Part shown: positions 44,480 to 53,745 of the stretch, one piece after another | Position numbering within the stretch: position 1 is the first letter of the stretch | How the letters are laid out: each line of letters starts with the position of its first letter | Assembly (NCBI RefSeq): GCF_000282335.1 | Contig: NZ_AKJM01000182.1 | Coordinates: 48,106-112,105, forward strand | DNA: 64,000 nt | Direction: 5' to 3' | DNA from: Pseudomonas sp. GM48 | GTDB lineage: Bacteria; Pseudomonadota; Gammaproteobacteria; Pseudomonadales; Pseudomonadaceae | Made by a program: the position numbers and the translations under genes | Notes under the pieces: generated by a model | Databases searched by the model: none | The model's input: the letters and a program-made list of their open reading frames with translations, nothing else | What the model was told of the DNA's origin: nothing

Positions 44480-45847
44480 ATGTCTTCCACGGATAAAAAT
44501 AATAGTGTGGATGTACAAGACTTCATCGACACCAGGCCGGTCAGCCCCTTTCAGTGGTTGGTTCTGGGCTTGTGCTTTCTGGTGACGGCCATTGATGGTC
44601 TGGACACTGCCGCCGTCGGTTTCATCGCCCCGGCCTTGCGCGACGAATGGGGTTTGACGCCTGCGCAACTCAACCCGGTACTGGGCGCTTCTTTGCTCGG
44701 CCTGATGCTGGGGGCTTTCATCGCAGGCCCCTTGGCTGACCGTTTCGGTCGCAAAACCATATTGTTGGTTTCCGTTTTATTCTTCGGTGGGTGGAGCCTG
44801 GCCGCTTGTGCATCACAAGATGTCCTGAGCCTGACCGCCATGCGTTTTTTTACCGGACTTGGCTTGGGTGGCGCCATGCCCAATGCGATCACCCTGACCT
44901 CCGAATACTGCCCGCAACGCCGTCGCTCGTTGATGGTCACCACCATGTTCTGCGGCTTCACCCTGGGGTCAGCGCTCGGGGGAGTAGTAGCCGCTCAGAT
45001 GGTCCCAGTGTTCGGTTGGCGCAGCGTGCTGTTTCTTGGCGGACTGTTACCGCTGTTGTGTCTGCCATTTCTGTTTGTACTGTTGCCTGAGTCGGTGCGA
45101 TTCCTGGTGCAGCGCTCGGCGCCTGCGGCGCGGATCAGCGCCATTTTGCAACGCATCTCGGCACAACCGCTGGCAAGCAACCTCAGCTATGAGATTCACG
45201 ATGGTATCGGTGAATCCAACACTCGCCAGTCGCCGATCCACCAGATTCTCAGCGGTAGCCATCGCATGGGAACCCTGCTGCTGTGGAGTTCATTCTCCAT
45301 GAGCTTGCTGATCATTTACATGATGACCAGTTGGCTGCCGATCCTGATCAAGGATACCGGCCTGCAGCTCAGCCAGGCGGCGCTGATCAGCGCCATGTTT
45401 CAGGTTGGCGGCACCGTGGGCGCTATTGTCCTGGGTGGGGCCATGGATCGCTGCAACCCATTCTGGGTGTTGGTCTGCGCCTACATCGCAGGCGCCTTCT
45501 GCCTGATGTCGATCGGTCTCTTCCATGATCAGTACATCCTGTTGGTTCTCGGAGTGTTCGGCATGGGCTTTTGCATCAGTGGATCGCAAGTTGGGGCCAA
45601 TGCGCTGGCTGCCGGCTTCTACCCGACCACTATGCGTGCCACCGGGGTCAGCTGGGCCCACGGTGTCGGCCGCATCGGCGCGGTTCTCGGCACCCTCGGC
45701 GGTGGCTGGATGCTAGGCATGGGCATGGGTTTTAGCGGCGTCTTCACCCTCCTGATGGTGCCCGCCGTGCTGGCCAGCGCGGCGATATTTCTGATGGGCC
45801 TACGCTACAGCCGCTCGCTGCAGCAGACCTCAATCGTCGTTCATTGA
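44480..45847 (+). CDS. Aromatic-acid MFS transporter (AAHS family)
   Basis: 455 residues with 12 membrane helices. DGLDTAAVGFIAP in helix 1 and GPLADRFGRKTI between helices 2 and 3 are typical of the aromatic acid:H+ symporters (PcaK, GenK, MhbT). It probably imports 3-hydroxybenzoate or gentisate for the operon. Inner membrane. An 86-base gap with an inverted GCCCGC-type segment precedes it. Confidence 0.9.
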   Translation: MSSTDKNNSVDVQDFIDTRPVSPFQWLVLGLCFLVTAIDGLDTAAVGFIAPALRDEWGLTPAQLNPVLGASLLGLMLGAFIAGPLADRFGRKTILLVSVLFFGGWSLAACASQDVLSLTAMRFFTGLGLGGAMPNAITLTSEYCPQRRRSLMVTTMFCGFTLGSALGGVVAAQMVPVFGWRSVLFLGGLLPLLCLPFLFVLLPESVRFLVQRSAPAARISAILQRISAQPLASNLSYEIHDGIGESNTRQSPIHQILSGSHRMGTLLLWSSFSMSLLIIYMMTSWLPILIKDTGLQLSQAALISAMFQVGGTVGAIVLGGAMDRCNPFWVLVCAYIAGAFCLMSIGLFHDQYILLVLGVFGMGFCISGSQVGANALAAGFYPTTMRATGVSWAHGVGRIGAVLGTLGGGWMLGMGMGFSGVFTLLMVPAVLASAAIFLMGLRYSRSLQQTSIVVH

Positions 45848-45868
45848 TCTGCCATAGGTACAGTCACT

Positions 45869-46507
45869 ATGAAGCTCTACAGTTTCTTCAATAGCTCCAC
45901 CTCTTACCGGGTGCGTATCGCGCTTGCGTTGAAGGAGCTGCCCTACGACTACCAGGGCATCAACCTGCGGGTCGGTCAACAGTACAGTTGCGAACATCGC
46001 GAGCGCAGTCCGATTGGCGGTGTGCCGGTGCTCGATGCCGATGGCGCTCTGTTGACCCAATCCCTGGCCATCATCGACTACCTCGACAGCCAGTACCCCG
46101 GCCCACGGCTGATCCCGGCCGATGCTCTGCAGCGTGCCCTCGTGCTGGAAATCGCCAACCTGATCGGCTGCGATATCCATCCGATCAACAACGTACGGGT
46201 GCTCAATTACCTGCAGAACGTATTGGCCGTCACCGCTGAACAAAAGGCTGCCTGGTACAAACATTGGGTGGCCGAAGGCCTGGCCGCCGTCGAAGCACTG
46301 CTGCAACGCCATGGCAGCGGCAACTACTGCATGGGTGACGAGCCTGGCCTGGCCGACTGCTGCCTGATACCGCAAGTGGCCAATGCCGAGCGTATGGGCT
46401 GCGACCTTTCCTCTTACCCGCGGGTGATGGCGGTGTATCGCCATTGCCTGGAGCTGCCTGCATTTCTGGCTGCTGCACCTGCTCGGCAGCCCGACTTCAT
46501 TGCATAA
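45869..46507 (+). CDS. Maleylpyruvate isomerase (zeta-class GST)
   Basis: 212 residues. Converts maleylpyruvate to fumarylpyruvate, in this family using glutathione. The N-terminal thioredoxin fold carries SSTSYRVRIALALKELPY, the zeta-GST serine/cysteine motif. LTQSLAIIDYLDSQYP and the all-helical C-terminal domain follow. It lies 21 bases after the transporter. NagL-like; it also resembles maleylacetoacetate isomerase, but the operon decides the assignment. Confidence 0.92.
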   Translation: MKLYSFFNSSTSYRVRIALALKELPYDYQGINLRVGQQYSCEHRERSPIGGVPVLDADGALLTQSLAIIDYLDSQYPGPRLIPADALQRALVLEIANLIGCDIHPINNVRVLNYLQNVLAVTAEQKAAWYKHWVAEGLAAVEALLQRHGSGNYCMGDEPGLADCCLIPQVANAERMGCDLSSYPRVMAVYRHCLELPAFLAAAPARQPDFIA

Positions 46508-46572
46508 CTAATCGGCAGGCTTCGCTGCCCATTCAAGCAGCCTGCTCAGCAACATATTTGGAGACCGGAATC

Positions 46573-47772
46573 ATGACTGCACAAGATAAAAAACAGTCGG
46601 TTATCGTCGTCGGTGGAGGCATCGGTGGCCTCGCCGCTGCCCAGGCATTGACCCAGCAGGGTATTGCGGTACTGCTACTGGAGCAGGCTGACCATATTGG
46701 CGAGATCGGTGCCGGCATCCAGCTTGGCCCGAATGCCTATGCGGCGCTCGACGCTCTGGGAGCGGGCGAGGCCGCACGGAGTCGCTCGGTGTTCACTGAT
46801 CATCTGATCATGATGGATGCAATCGATGCCCACGAAGTCGCTCGCATCGATGTCGGTGAAGCGTTCCGCAAGCGCTTTGGCAACCCCTATGGAGTGATCC
46901 ACCGTGTCGACATTCATCTGTCGATTCTTGAAGTGGTGCAAAACAACCCGCTGATTCAGTTCAAAACCTCGGTCTGCATTAAAAACCTTGAGCAGGACGT
47001 CGATGGCGTAACGCTGACCGACAGTCACGGCAATACCTACCGCGCCGATGCCGTTATCGGCTGCGACGGAGTGCGCTCGGTGGTTCGCGATGCGCTGCAT
47101 GGCGAGCCGCCGCGTGTGACCGGGCACGTGGTGTACCGCGCGGTGGTCGAGGAAAAAGATATGCCTGAGGACTTGCGCGTCAACGCGCCGATGCTCTGGG
47201 CAGGCCCGCGTTGCCACCTGGTGCATTACCCGCTGCGTGGTGGCAAGCAATACAACCTGGTCGTCACCTTCCACAGCAAGGAACAGGAAGAGTGGGGCGT
47301 TACCGAAGGCAGCAAAGAGGAAGTACTGAGCTACTTCGAGGGTATTCACCCGCGTCCACGGCAAATGCTTGACCGTCCGACCTCCTGGCGGCGCTGGGCC
47401 ACGGCTGACCGCGACCCGGTGGAAAACTGGGGCAAAGGTCGTGTGACCATCCTCGGCGACGCCGCGCATCCCATGACCCAATACCTGGCCCAAGGCGCCT
47501 GCAGTGCACTGGAGGACGCCGTGGTACTGGGGCAGGCCGTCAAGCAATGCAACTTCGACCTGCAAGCTGCTTTCCGTCTGTACGAAACCATCCGTATCCC
47601 ACGCACCGCTCGCATACTCTGGTCAGCCCGGGAGATGGGACGCCTCTACCACGCCAAAGGCGTCGAGCGTCAGGTGCGCAACCAGCTATGGGAAGGACGT
47701 ACGCAGGAGCAGTTCTACGACGCCATACAGTGGCTGTACGGCTGGAGCCTCGATAACTGCATGAAGCACTGA
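46573..47772 (+). CDS. 3-Hydroxybenzoate 6-hydroxylase
   Basis: 399 residues. FAD monooxygenase that turns 3-hydroxybenzoate into gentisate with NADH and oxygen. VVGGGIGGLAAAQAL binds the ADP of FAD near the N-terminus; DGVRS and GDAAHPMTQYLAQGACSALED are the conserved flavin motifs. It resembles NagX, XlnD and MhbM. ATG 46573 follows GGAG. Last gene of the operon, followed by a terminator, so the encoded route is complete from 3-hydroxybenzoate to fumarate and pyruvate. Confidence 0.9.
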   Translation: MTAQDKKQSVIVVGGGIGGLAAAQALTQQGIAVLLLEQADHIGEIGAGIQLGPNAYAALDALGAGEAARSRSVFTDHLIMMDAIDAHEVARIDVGEAFRKRFGNPYGVIHRVDIHLSILEVVQNNPLIQFKTSVCIKNLEQDVDGVTLTDSHGNTYRADAVIGCDGVRSVVRDALHGEPPRVTGHVVYRAVVEEKDMPEDLRVNAPMLWAGPRCHLVHYPLRGGKQYNLVVTFHSKEQEEWGVTEGSKEEVLSYFEGIHPRPRQMLDRPTSWRRWATADRDPVENWGKGRVTILGDAAHPMTQYLAQGACSALEDAVVLGQAVKQCNFDLQAAFRLYETIRIPRTARILWSAREMGRLYHAKGVERQVRNQLWEGRTQEQFYDAIQWLYGWSLDNCMKH

Positions 47773-47811
47773 TCCGCTTATCGACTTCGCCTGACGCAAG
47801 CGCGGGCCATT

Positions 47812-47847
47812 AAAAAATGGATCTCTGAAAAGAGGTCCATTTTTTTC
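47812..47847 (+). terminator. Terminator of the gentisate operon
   Basis: AAAAAATGGA(T)CTCT with AGAG(G)TCCATTTTTT forms a long stem around a short A-rich loop and ends in a T-tract, 40 bases after the last stop. Confidence 0.85.
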
Positions 47848-47867
47848 GTCCAAAGCGTGGCTGGGAG

Positions 47868-48120
47868 CATATCGAGCGGCGTCCCCATGGCGAGGTCGAC
47901 CTGCTCGGTGGGCAAACCGACGGTGCCGCGCTGCGTCGCCTCGGCATCCCCACTGCGCGCATCGGCTGGCCATGGCCGGCCGAAGGTGCACCGCTGCCGG
48001 TCGCCGAGGGGCTTGGGGCATGGGCGCGACCTACATCCCGGATCTGCTACCGTGCGCCAGGAAAATCATGTACGCACTGATCGACACCCTGACCCGGCCT
48101 CGTAGCGAGTTGGGCCTGTA
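47868..48120 (+). pseudogene. Frameshifted C-terminal remnant of an unidentified enzyme
   Basis: One frame reads HGEVDLLGGQTDGAALRRLG then IPTARIGWPWPAEGAP; the next frame continues MGATYIPDLLPCARKIMYAL, IDTLTRPRSELGL and TAG at 48118-48120. Joined by one frameshift near 48015, this is a credible protein tail. The GGQTDG..GIPTA pattern recalls zinc peptidases, but I cannot name the family. It abuts the integrase scrap at 48121. Confidence 0.45.
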
Positions 48121-48158
48121 GTCAGCGACTCGAGTTCTTTGATGGTAATTTTGGCCAT
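48121..48158 (-). pseudogene. First 13 codons of integrase A, isolated
   Basis: The minus strand reads MAKITIKELESLT, identical in protein to the start of the intact integrase (23218), then breaks off at GTCAGCG. The same seven bases are where integrase A sequence ends in the chimera at 58200. No integrase sequence continues on the left. Confidence 0.7.
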
Positions 48159-48531
48159 GAGGCGCTGTAAGGGCAGGGTGATCATGAACTGGGAACCAGC
48201 AGCACTTGGAGGACTGTTTTAAGGCGACTGATTTCAACCACATAGCTGCCCGTCAGCAACGGTAGAGTTCGGCCAAAAGCGGACCTCAACGAGCAATACA
48301 AGAAGTAGCCGTCGCGCAGATTTTGTCCCCTTGCCAACCAGGCACCGTGCAGATACTGTCAGCTTATGAATCAGCTACGCATTGCCTCGACCACCACTAC
48401 CACGATCGCCCGAAGCGGGTCGTGAGAGGTGTCGTGAGCCAATAACGCACGAACTTCAAAGGCCCGCCAGCGATGGATAGGGCCTTTTCTTTTGCCCTTG
48501 TGTCGCTGGTCAAAACGCAAGGAAAAGCACT
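48159..48531. other. Intergenic debris with a terminator
   Basis: No full gene. A frame ends DRPKRVVRGVVSQ at TAA 48443-48445 and is followed by a hairpin AAAGGCCC/GGGCCTTT (48458-48465 with 48480-48487) and a T-rich run, so the last codons of a lost gene and its terminator may remain here. Confidence 0.4.
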
Positions 48532-49050
48532 ATGTATGCACTGTTGATTCTCGATATGCAGGTTGGATTGTTTCATGGCCCGGAAAAACCATGGGCTGGC
48601 GAGGCGCTGCTGAACACGTTGAATAGCCTGTTGAATAAAGCCCGCAGGGCCGGCGCGCCAATTTTTCTTGCTCGCCACGTGGGGCCGCCTGGCTCGCCTA
48701 TCGAACCTGGAAGCCCGTTGACGCAACTGGTGCAGGAACTGTTGCTACAAGGCGACGAAGTGATTTTCAAAAAAAGCCGACCTAACGCTTTCGCCATGAC
48801 TGACCTGGCCGATCGGCTAAAAGCTTGTGGATCTCAAGGCGTGGTTATTGCCGGAATGAAGACCCAGTATTGTGTCGACAGCACCTGCCGCGCCGCACGA
48901 GATCTTGGATTCGATGCAGTGCTGATCGCCGATGGTCATACCTGCACCGACACCCCTGCGTTGAAGGCCGAAAGTATCGTCGCTCATCACAATGCAACCC
49001 TGGCGGGCCCATTCTGTCGTGTCGTTCGCGCTGAGGACTGGCATTTCTAA
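48532..49050 (+). CDS. Isochorismatase-family cysteine hydrolase
   Basis: 172 residues. ALLILDMQVGLF carries the catalytic Asp8, FKKSRPNAF the lysine, and GMKTQYCVDSTCRAA the cysteine nucleophile. These enzymes cut amides such as nicotinamide, ureidoacrylate or N-carbamoyl compounds; the substrate here is unknown. ATG after AAGGAAAAGCAC. It stands alone and converges with the cupin gene at 49213. Confidence 0.88.
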   Translation: MYALLILDMQVGLFHGPEKPWAGEALLNTLNSLLNKARRAGAPIFLARHVGPPGSPIEPGSPLTQLVQELLLQGDEVIFKKSRPNAFAMTDLADRLKACGSQGVVIAGMKTQYCVDSTCRAARDLGFDAVLIADGHTCTDTPALKAESIVAHHNATLAGPFCRVVRAEDWHF

Positions 49051-49212
49051 CCAGCGTTGATAGATCGGCTCAAGATTGGGTCGATCTGTCCGCTTTGGAT
49101 TGTGGATTGCAGCCCTTTGCGACAGGCAGCAAAATATTTCAGACCCCATGATTGCGGCTGCATTGGCCGCAAACGGATTGTATGGGCGCGTTATGCAGGT
49201 CCGCCCCCACGA

Positions 49213-49542
49213 CTAATCCACAATGAACAACTTCGCCCCGGTGGTGGTGAATGACCGATGTCCCTCAGCATTATTACCCACCTGATAACTCATTCCCGGC
49301 GTCAGTGTGAACTGACGACCATCTTCCAGTTCAGTATGCAACTGACCCTCCAGGCACAAAAGGATGTGCCCCCTCCAACACCAATGATCGGCCAAATATC
49401 CAGGGCTGTACTCGACCATCCGCACACGCGCTGAACCAAACTGGCAGGTACGCCAATAGGCTGTGCCTGTCTGACCGGCATGCGCCACCGGCTCTATCGT
49501 TGACCAATCGGTGGTACCGAATGGGATTGCAGTAAGATCCAT
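49213..49542 (-). CDS. DHCW-motif cupin protein
   Basis: 109 residues. A single cupin barrel with GYLADHWCWRGHILLCLEG, the DHCW-type motif (here DHWC), and FTLTPGMSYQVGNN. ATG 49542 follows GATGAGG; the upstream frame to 49566 is not needed. Function unknown, perhaps metal- or ligand-binding. It follows the tautomerase gene on the same strand after 109 bases and may be cotranscribed. A diverged copy of its C-terminus lies at 57620-57738. Confidence 0.8.
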   Translation of the reverse strand: MDLTAIPFGTTDWSTIEPVAHAGQTGTAYWRTCQFGSARVRMVEYSPGYLADHWCWRGHILLCLEGQLHTELEDGRQFTLTPGMSYQVGNNAEGHRSFTTTGAKLFIVD

Positions 49543-49651
49543 GGTTGCCTCATCGAAATACAACAAATGCAGACCGTATCAATCTGGCGATGGTGCCGAT
49601 AGACACAGACGGCCCGCATTTATGGGATACAGGCGCTGCACAACCCGAAGG

Positions 49652-50026
49652 CTAGTTGCCCCGCCCTCCACCAAACGACCACTCATCGCTGGCCGTAGTG
49701 GTGATCACCACCATGACATCCTCCGCGTTCAGTCCCGTCGCCCGCCCCAATTTATCGACCAGATCGCGGTAAAAACGCTGTTTGGTCTCAACGCTTCGAG
49801 GACGGCCTGCGGTAATCGCGATTAGCACAAAGTCATGGCTACGCGGCCCGCCCAGATAGTGGGGATCAAATATCAGCTCGCCGATCTCATGTTGGTGAAT
49901 GGCCTGGAAGCGATCAGTCTTCGGCACCTCGAAGCTCTCGACCAAGGCGTCATGCAAACCCTCAGATAATGCCTGTAAATACTCGGCCGACTTCCCGCGG
50001 TGCAGTGAAATCCGTGCAAACGGCAT
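49652..50026 (-). CDS. Tautomerase-family protein
   Basis: 124 residues. Begins Met-Pro-Phe-Ala; the proline exposed after Met removal is the catalytic base of 4-oxalocrotonate tautomerase/MIF proteins, so the second of two adjacent ATGs is preferred. RPRSVETKQRFYRDLVDKLG, VMVVITTTASDEWSFGGG is the usual C-terminus of the longer tautomerases. It probably isomerises an unsaturated keto acid. It sits 6 bases after a carboxymuconolactone-decarboxylase-like gene, so the two act together. Confidence 0.85.
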   Translation of the reverse strand: MPFARISLHRGKSAEYLQALSEGLHDALVESFEVPKTDRFQAIHQHEIGELIFDPHYLGGPRSHDFVLIAITAGRPRSVETKQRFYRDLVDKLGRATGLNAEDVMVVITTTASDEWSFGGGRGN

Positions 50027-50032
50027 CAACGA

Positions 50033-50368
50033 TTACTCCTGATATTTTGGAAGGCAAGCCTGCAGCTCACTGAGCAAATTCAGCGCCGATGTGGCTGTCG
50101 GCCAACCTGAATAAAACGCCAGATGGGTTATGACTTCGGCCAGTTCGTCGACACACAAGCCGTTATCCAGTGCACGTTTCAAATGAAATGGCAGTTGCTC
50201 CAGACGGTACATCGCCACCAGCGCGGCCACCGTCGCCAGACTGCGTTCACGGGGCTTCAATTGCGTACGCGTCCACATGTCGCCAAACAATACTTTGTCG
50301 GTCAGCTCGGCAAACTTCTGCGGGTAGTTGCTTTGGTGTTCTCGCCCCGTGACCATCGATACATTCAT
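50033..50368 (-). CDS. Carboxymuconolactone decarboxylase-family protein
   Basis: 111 residues. YPQKFAELTDKVLFGDMW, LKPRERSLATVAALVAMYR and ELAEVITHLAFYSGWPTA are typical of the short CMD/AhpD-fold proteins. The catalytic CxxC of AhpD is absent, so it resembles CMD-like enzymes. The start is the ATG at 50368. First gene of a short operon with the tautomerase and perhaps the cupin gene, divergent from a LysR gene. Confidence 0.85.
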   Translation of the reverse strand: MNVSMVTGREHQSNYPQKFAELTDKVLFGDMWTRTQLKPRERSLATVAALVAMYRLEQLPFHLKRALDNGLCVDELAEVITHLAFYSGWPTATSALNLLSELQACLPKYQE

Positions 50369-50478
50369 GATGTTTTTTCCTCTGATGTCCCAATTTGATG
50401 GAGGAAAACTATCAAGTCGCAACAATTCCGAATATCAGATTTAATTGCACCAATAATCCTGAATTAGTGGACTATTGA

Positions 50479-51366
50479 ATGCGCCGCCCAACCTTCGATC
50501 TTGAAGTATTGCGCACCTTCGTCACCGGCGTGGAGTTCAACAGCTTTGCCAAAGCGGCGGATCGTCTCGGTCGGTCGACATCTGCCGTAAGCGCTCAATT
50601 GAAGAAACTCGAGGAGCAGATCGGTACGCCGGTGCTGGCTAAATCCGGTCGCGGACTGGTCTTGACCCCAACAGGAGAAACACTGCTCAGCCATGCCCGC
50701 CGGTTGCTGGAGCTGAACGATGGCATTTTCCAGACCCTGCATGAAAGCCAGACTGCCGGGTCCATACGCCTCGGGCTTCAAGAGGACTTTGGGGAACATT
50801 TCCTGAGCGATATCCTGCGACGCTTCGTCCAGACTTACCCGAGGGTGAATCTCGAAGTCAGGATCGCCCGTAATGCCGAACTGCTTGCTATGGTCGAAAG
50901 CGCAGATCTGGACCTGGCCCTGACCTGGGACACCGGGCACATGTCGCCCTATGCCACGCGTCTGGGCGCAACACAGATGCACTGGATCGGAGCCCGCGAT
51001 ACGCCACTGCTGACTGCCCTTGATGACTCACCGTTGCCATTGATCATGTTCGACGCGCCTTGCGTATTGCGCAGCGCCGCCACCCAAGCGCTGGATGCCG
51101 CGCAAATACCTTGGCGGATCGCCCTGACCAGTCCCAGCGTCGGTGGTATCTGGGCGGCCGTCGCCGCCGGATTGGGTCTGACGCTGCGAACCCGCATCGG
51201 GCTGCCAAGCCATCTCACCATTGTTTCTGGCTTACCCCCCGTACCAAACCTTGGCTATGTGCTTCAAAGCGGTGGCGACGACCCAACACCAGCCACCCAA
51301 CAATTGGCCGAATTGATCAAAACGAGCCTGCAAGAACAGGCGTTTCGTTTCACGATTACGAAGTAA
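50479..51366 (+). CDS. LysR-family regulator
   Basis: 295 residues: HTH with FNSFAKAADRLGRSTSAVSA and an effector domain. Divergent from the CMD-like/tautomerase operon across a 110-base gap, so it is the likely regulator of that operon. Effector unknown. Confidence 0.88.
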   Translation: MRRPTFDLEVLRTFVTGVEFNSFAKAADRLGRSTSAVSAQLKKLEEQIGTPVLAKSGRGLVLTPTGETLLSHARRLLELNDGIFQTLHESQTAGSIRLGLQEDFGEHFLSDILRRFVQTYPRVNLEVRIARNAELLAMVESADLDLALTWDTGHMSPYATRLGATQMHWIGARDTPLLTALDDSPLPLIMFDAPCVLRSAATQALDAAQIPWRIALTSPSVGGIWAAVAAGLGLTLRTRIGLPSHLTIVSGLPPVPNLGYVLQSGGDDPTPATQQLAELIKTSLQEQAFRFTITK

Positions 51367-51622
51367 TCGAAGGCACCCAAGGGTTCAATTCGAGCAATAC
51401 GGATGAAGAATAACGAAGCACTGAGGCGGTGGGCGAATGACGGCTATGGGTAGGTTGCTGCCTGTTGCGAAGGGTAGCAATCAACCCAAAGCTGACGGTG
51501 ACGACAGGCAAAAATCGGACAAATACGGTCATTCCAGTTCTGTTTGCGCGAAACCTTGGAATTGGCCAACACGCCCTCATAACAATGGCTATACCCAACG
51601 TCCCCGAGAGGAAGGACAGACC

Positions 51623-52129
51623 ATGACCAGACAAACTGAAACTGCCATTCTCGCTGGCGGCTGCTTCTGGGGCATGCAGGATCTGCTGCGGCGCTATCCC
51701 GGTGTGCTGCGCACGCGGGTCGGTTACACCGGCGGCGATGTGCCGAATGCCACCTACCGCAACCATGGCAACCACGCCGAAGCCATCGAGATCGTCTTCG
51801 ACCCTACCGTGATCAGCTACCGGCAGATCCTTGAGTTCTTCTTCCAGATACACGACCCCTGCACGCCCAACCGTCAGGGTAATGACCTAGGCCCCAGCTA
51901 TCGTTCGGCGATCTACTACCTCAGCGAACAGCAACGCGACATCGCCGAGGACACCGCTGCCGATGTCGATGCTTCACACCTGTGGCCAGGCCGGGTAGTC
52001 ACCGAAATCGAACCGGCGGGGCCCTTTTGGGAAGCTGAACCGGAGCACCAGGACTACCTCGAACGTATACCGAATGGCTACACATGCCACTTCATCCGCC
52101 CGAACTGGAAGCTCCCCAAACGCGCCTGA
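51623..52129 (+). CDS. msrA: Peptide methionine-S-sulfoxide reductase
   Basis: 168 residues. LAGGCFWGMQDLLRR carries the catalytic cysteine of MsrA, followed by RVGYTGG, YRNHGNHAEAIEIVFDP and IHDPCTPNRQGND. Repairs oxidised methionine in proteins. The start is ATG 51623; the much longer frame from 51437 has no support. MsrA enzymes vary in their resolving cysteines; one candidate is in YTCHFIRP near the C-terminus. Confidence 0.93.
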   Translation: MTRQTETAILAGGCFWGMQDLLRRYPGVLRTRVGYTGGDVPNATYRNHGNHAEAIEIVFDPTVISYRQILEFFFQIHDPCTPNRQGNDLGPSYRSAIYYLSEQQRDIAEDTAADVDASHLWPGRVVTEIEPAGPFWEAEPEHQDYLERIPNGYTCHFIRPNWKLPKRA

Positions 52130-52310
52130 GAGTCACGCTTGTGAGGCGTAGAGGTGACCGCTTCTGGCCGACATCTGCCTTTCGTGATGGGCAGATATCG
52201 GCCGAGGCTGTGTAAAAACGTTTTTGATCGTAATAGGTGGCTGGATTCGACACAAAAATAGCGCTCCTACGCAAATTTCAGGTCTGCTGAGTTGCCGAGT
52301 GCCAGCAATC

Positions 52311-53363
52311 CTAGAGGTCCACTTTGTTGTTCGCGGACTGCGTCAAAAACTCGCTGATCAGTGACGTAACCTGCTGTTGGATTACCTCGCGCGGACGAGC
52401 ATTGTCGCCATCCCCGCAAATGATGCCATCGCCAGGAATGTCCTCTTCGAGCAATGCCACTGCACCTGGTTTGCAAATCGGCAAGAAGCTGAAATGGCTG
52501 GCGTCACTGATCTCGACATAGCGGCTGGACGCTTGGGGCAGGCGTGTGGCCAGGTTGGCGGACTCCAACTGAGCAGGCAGTTCCACCGACGGTGTGCCGG
52601 CAGCGATAACTAGCACCGGCACCGGCAGTGCGGCAAGGCTCTCATCGGTCATCCCGCGCGAGAGTCCCAGGTCCAAAGAAACCACAGCGGTGACGCGTTG
52701 ATCGCGCAAATCGCCGGCCAGACCAGCCCTTAATGCCGGAGTACTCTCAGGGTTGATCTTTTGATAATTGGTGCAACTGGATAACTGCGGATGGAGTTTG
52801 CAGTCACGGGCAAACAGGGCCGGGTCGAAACGAGCACCGGCGATCTCCATTGCAGTCCAGCCGCCGAGTGAATGGCCCACTACAGCAATTTGACGCTTTG
52901 CGACTACGCCAAATTTTTCAGGTTGAGTGGTGACCGCCTCAATGGCCCGATGCAGGTCAATGGGCCGCTGCCATAACTGCGCCGCCGCTTGCGGGCTGCG
53001 ATCATGGGTCGTGGTGCCGGGGTGGTTGACCGCAGCGACAATGTAACCCTTTTGGGCCAATGCACTCGCCAACCAGTTCTGATTGTTCCAATTGCCTCTG
53101 AATCCATGGGAGAGCACCACCAATGGGTGCTCGCCAGCAGAGGGTGGCGCGTTGCGAACCGCAGAAACACCGACAAACACCACATCGTCGCCGATCAACT
53201 GTGGGGTGATGGTCGTTGTACTGGGATACCAGACGACCATCTCCAGCGGACGCTCATTGTGTGGGTCCGGCAGGGTGGAGGATTGGAAGCCGACAGAGTT
53301 GACGTCAGCGAGAGCGCTGGTCGTCAGACAGGTTAAAAGCAGGGCGCCGAGAGCTGGTTTCAA
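52311..53363 (-). CDS. Secreted alpha/beta hydrolase
   Basis: 350 residues with a signal peptide (KPALGALLLTCLTTSALA). LVVLSHGFRGN forms the oxyanion loop, AVVGHSLGGW holds the nucleophile serine, and ISDASHFSF the histidine. It resembles chlorophyllase/dienelactone-like and PAF-acetylhydrolase-like esterases. The start codon is TTG behind AAGGA. Periplasmic or secreted. Substrate unknown. A DGDGIICGDGDN loop near the C-terminus could bind calcium. Confidence 0.85.
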   Translation of the reverse strand: MKPALGALLLTCLTTSALADVNSVGFQSSTLPDPHNERPLEMVVWYPSTTTITPQLIGDDVVFVGVSAVRNAPPSAGEHPLVVLSHGFRGNWNNQNWLASALAQKGYIVAAVNHPGTTTHDRSPQAAAQLWQRPIDLHRAIEAVTTQPEKFGVVAKRQIAVVGHSLGGWTAMEIAGARFDPALFARDCKLHPQLSSCTNYQKINPESTPALRAGLAGDLRDQRVTAVVSLDLGLSRGMTDESLAALPVPVLVIAAGTPSVELPAQLESANLATRLPQASSRYVEISDASHFSFLPICKPGAVALLEEDIPGDGIICGDGDNARPREVIQQQVTSLISEFLTQSANNKVDL

Positions 53364-53745
53364 TGGGGTTGTCTTCCTTGATTTAGATAGGGGTTCAGAT
53401 CCTGAAACCCACCGATAGCGTGCATCACATCTCGCAAATTATAGAAATCCAGCGCCGTGTGCAGGTGAATCCGCATCGACATTAAAGCCGATACTCCGAC
53501 TGACATGCATAGTTTTCGTTATCTGCATCGACCGGTTGAATCCACAGCCGTTTTCTGCCTGTCGCCACCAACAGCAATAGGTATCTGTCCAGCGAGACAA
53601 ATCGCCAACCTATACTCCAAGCCCCCGCCTTTGTACGGGGCCGAGCGAGTAGAAAAACGTGGTTTTCGCGTCCCAAAGAGGTCTCTACAAATGAACGACC
53701 AACCTGAACGTTCCCTTCGTTTAATCTCCGCGCCAGATGGCACTT
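53364..53745. other. Intergenic region
   Basis: Mixed sequence between two minus-strand genes. A plus-strand frame from ATG 53692 (NDQPERSLRLISAPDGTF) overlaps the next gene on the opposite strand and has only a weak ribosome site, so I do not call it. No terminator is clear. Confidence 0.3.
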
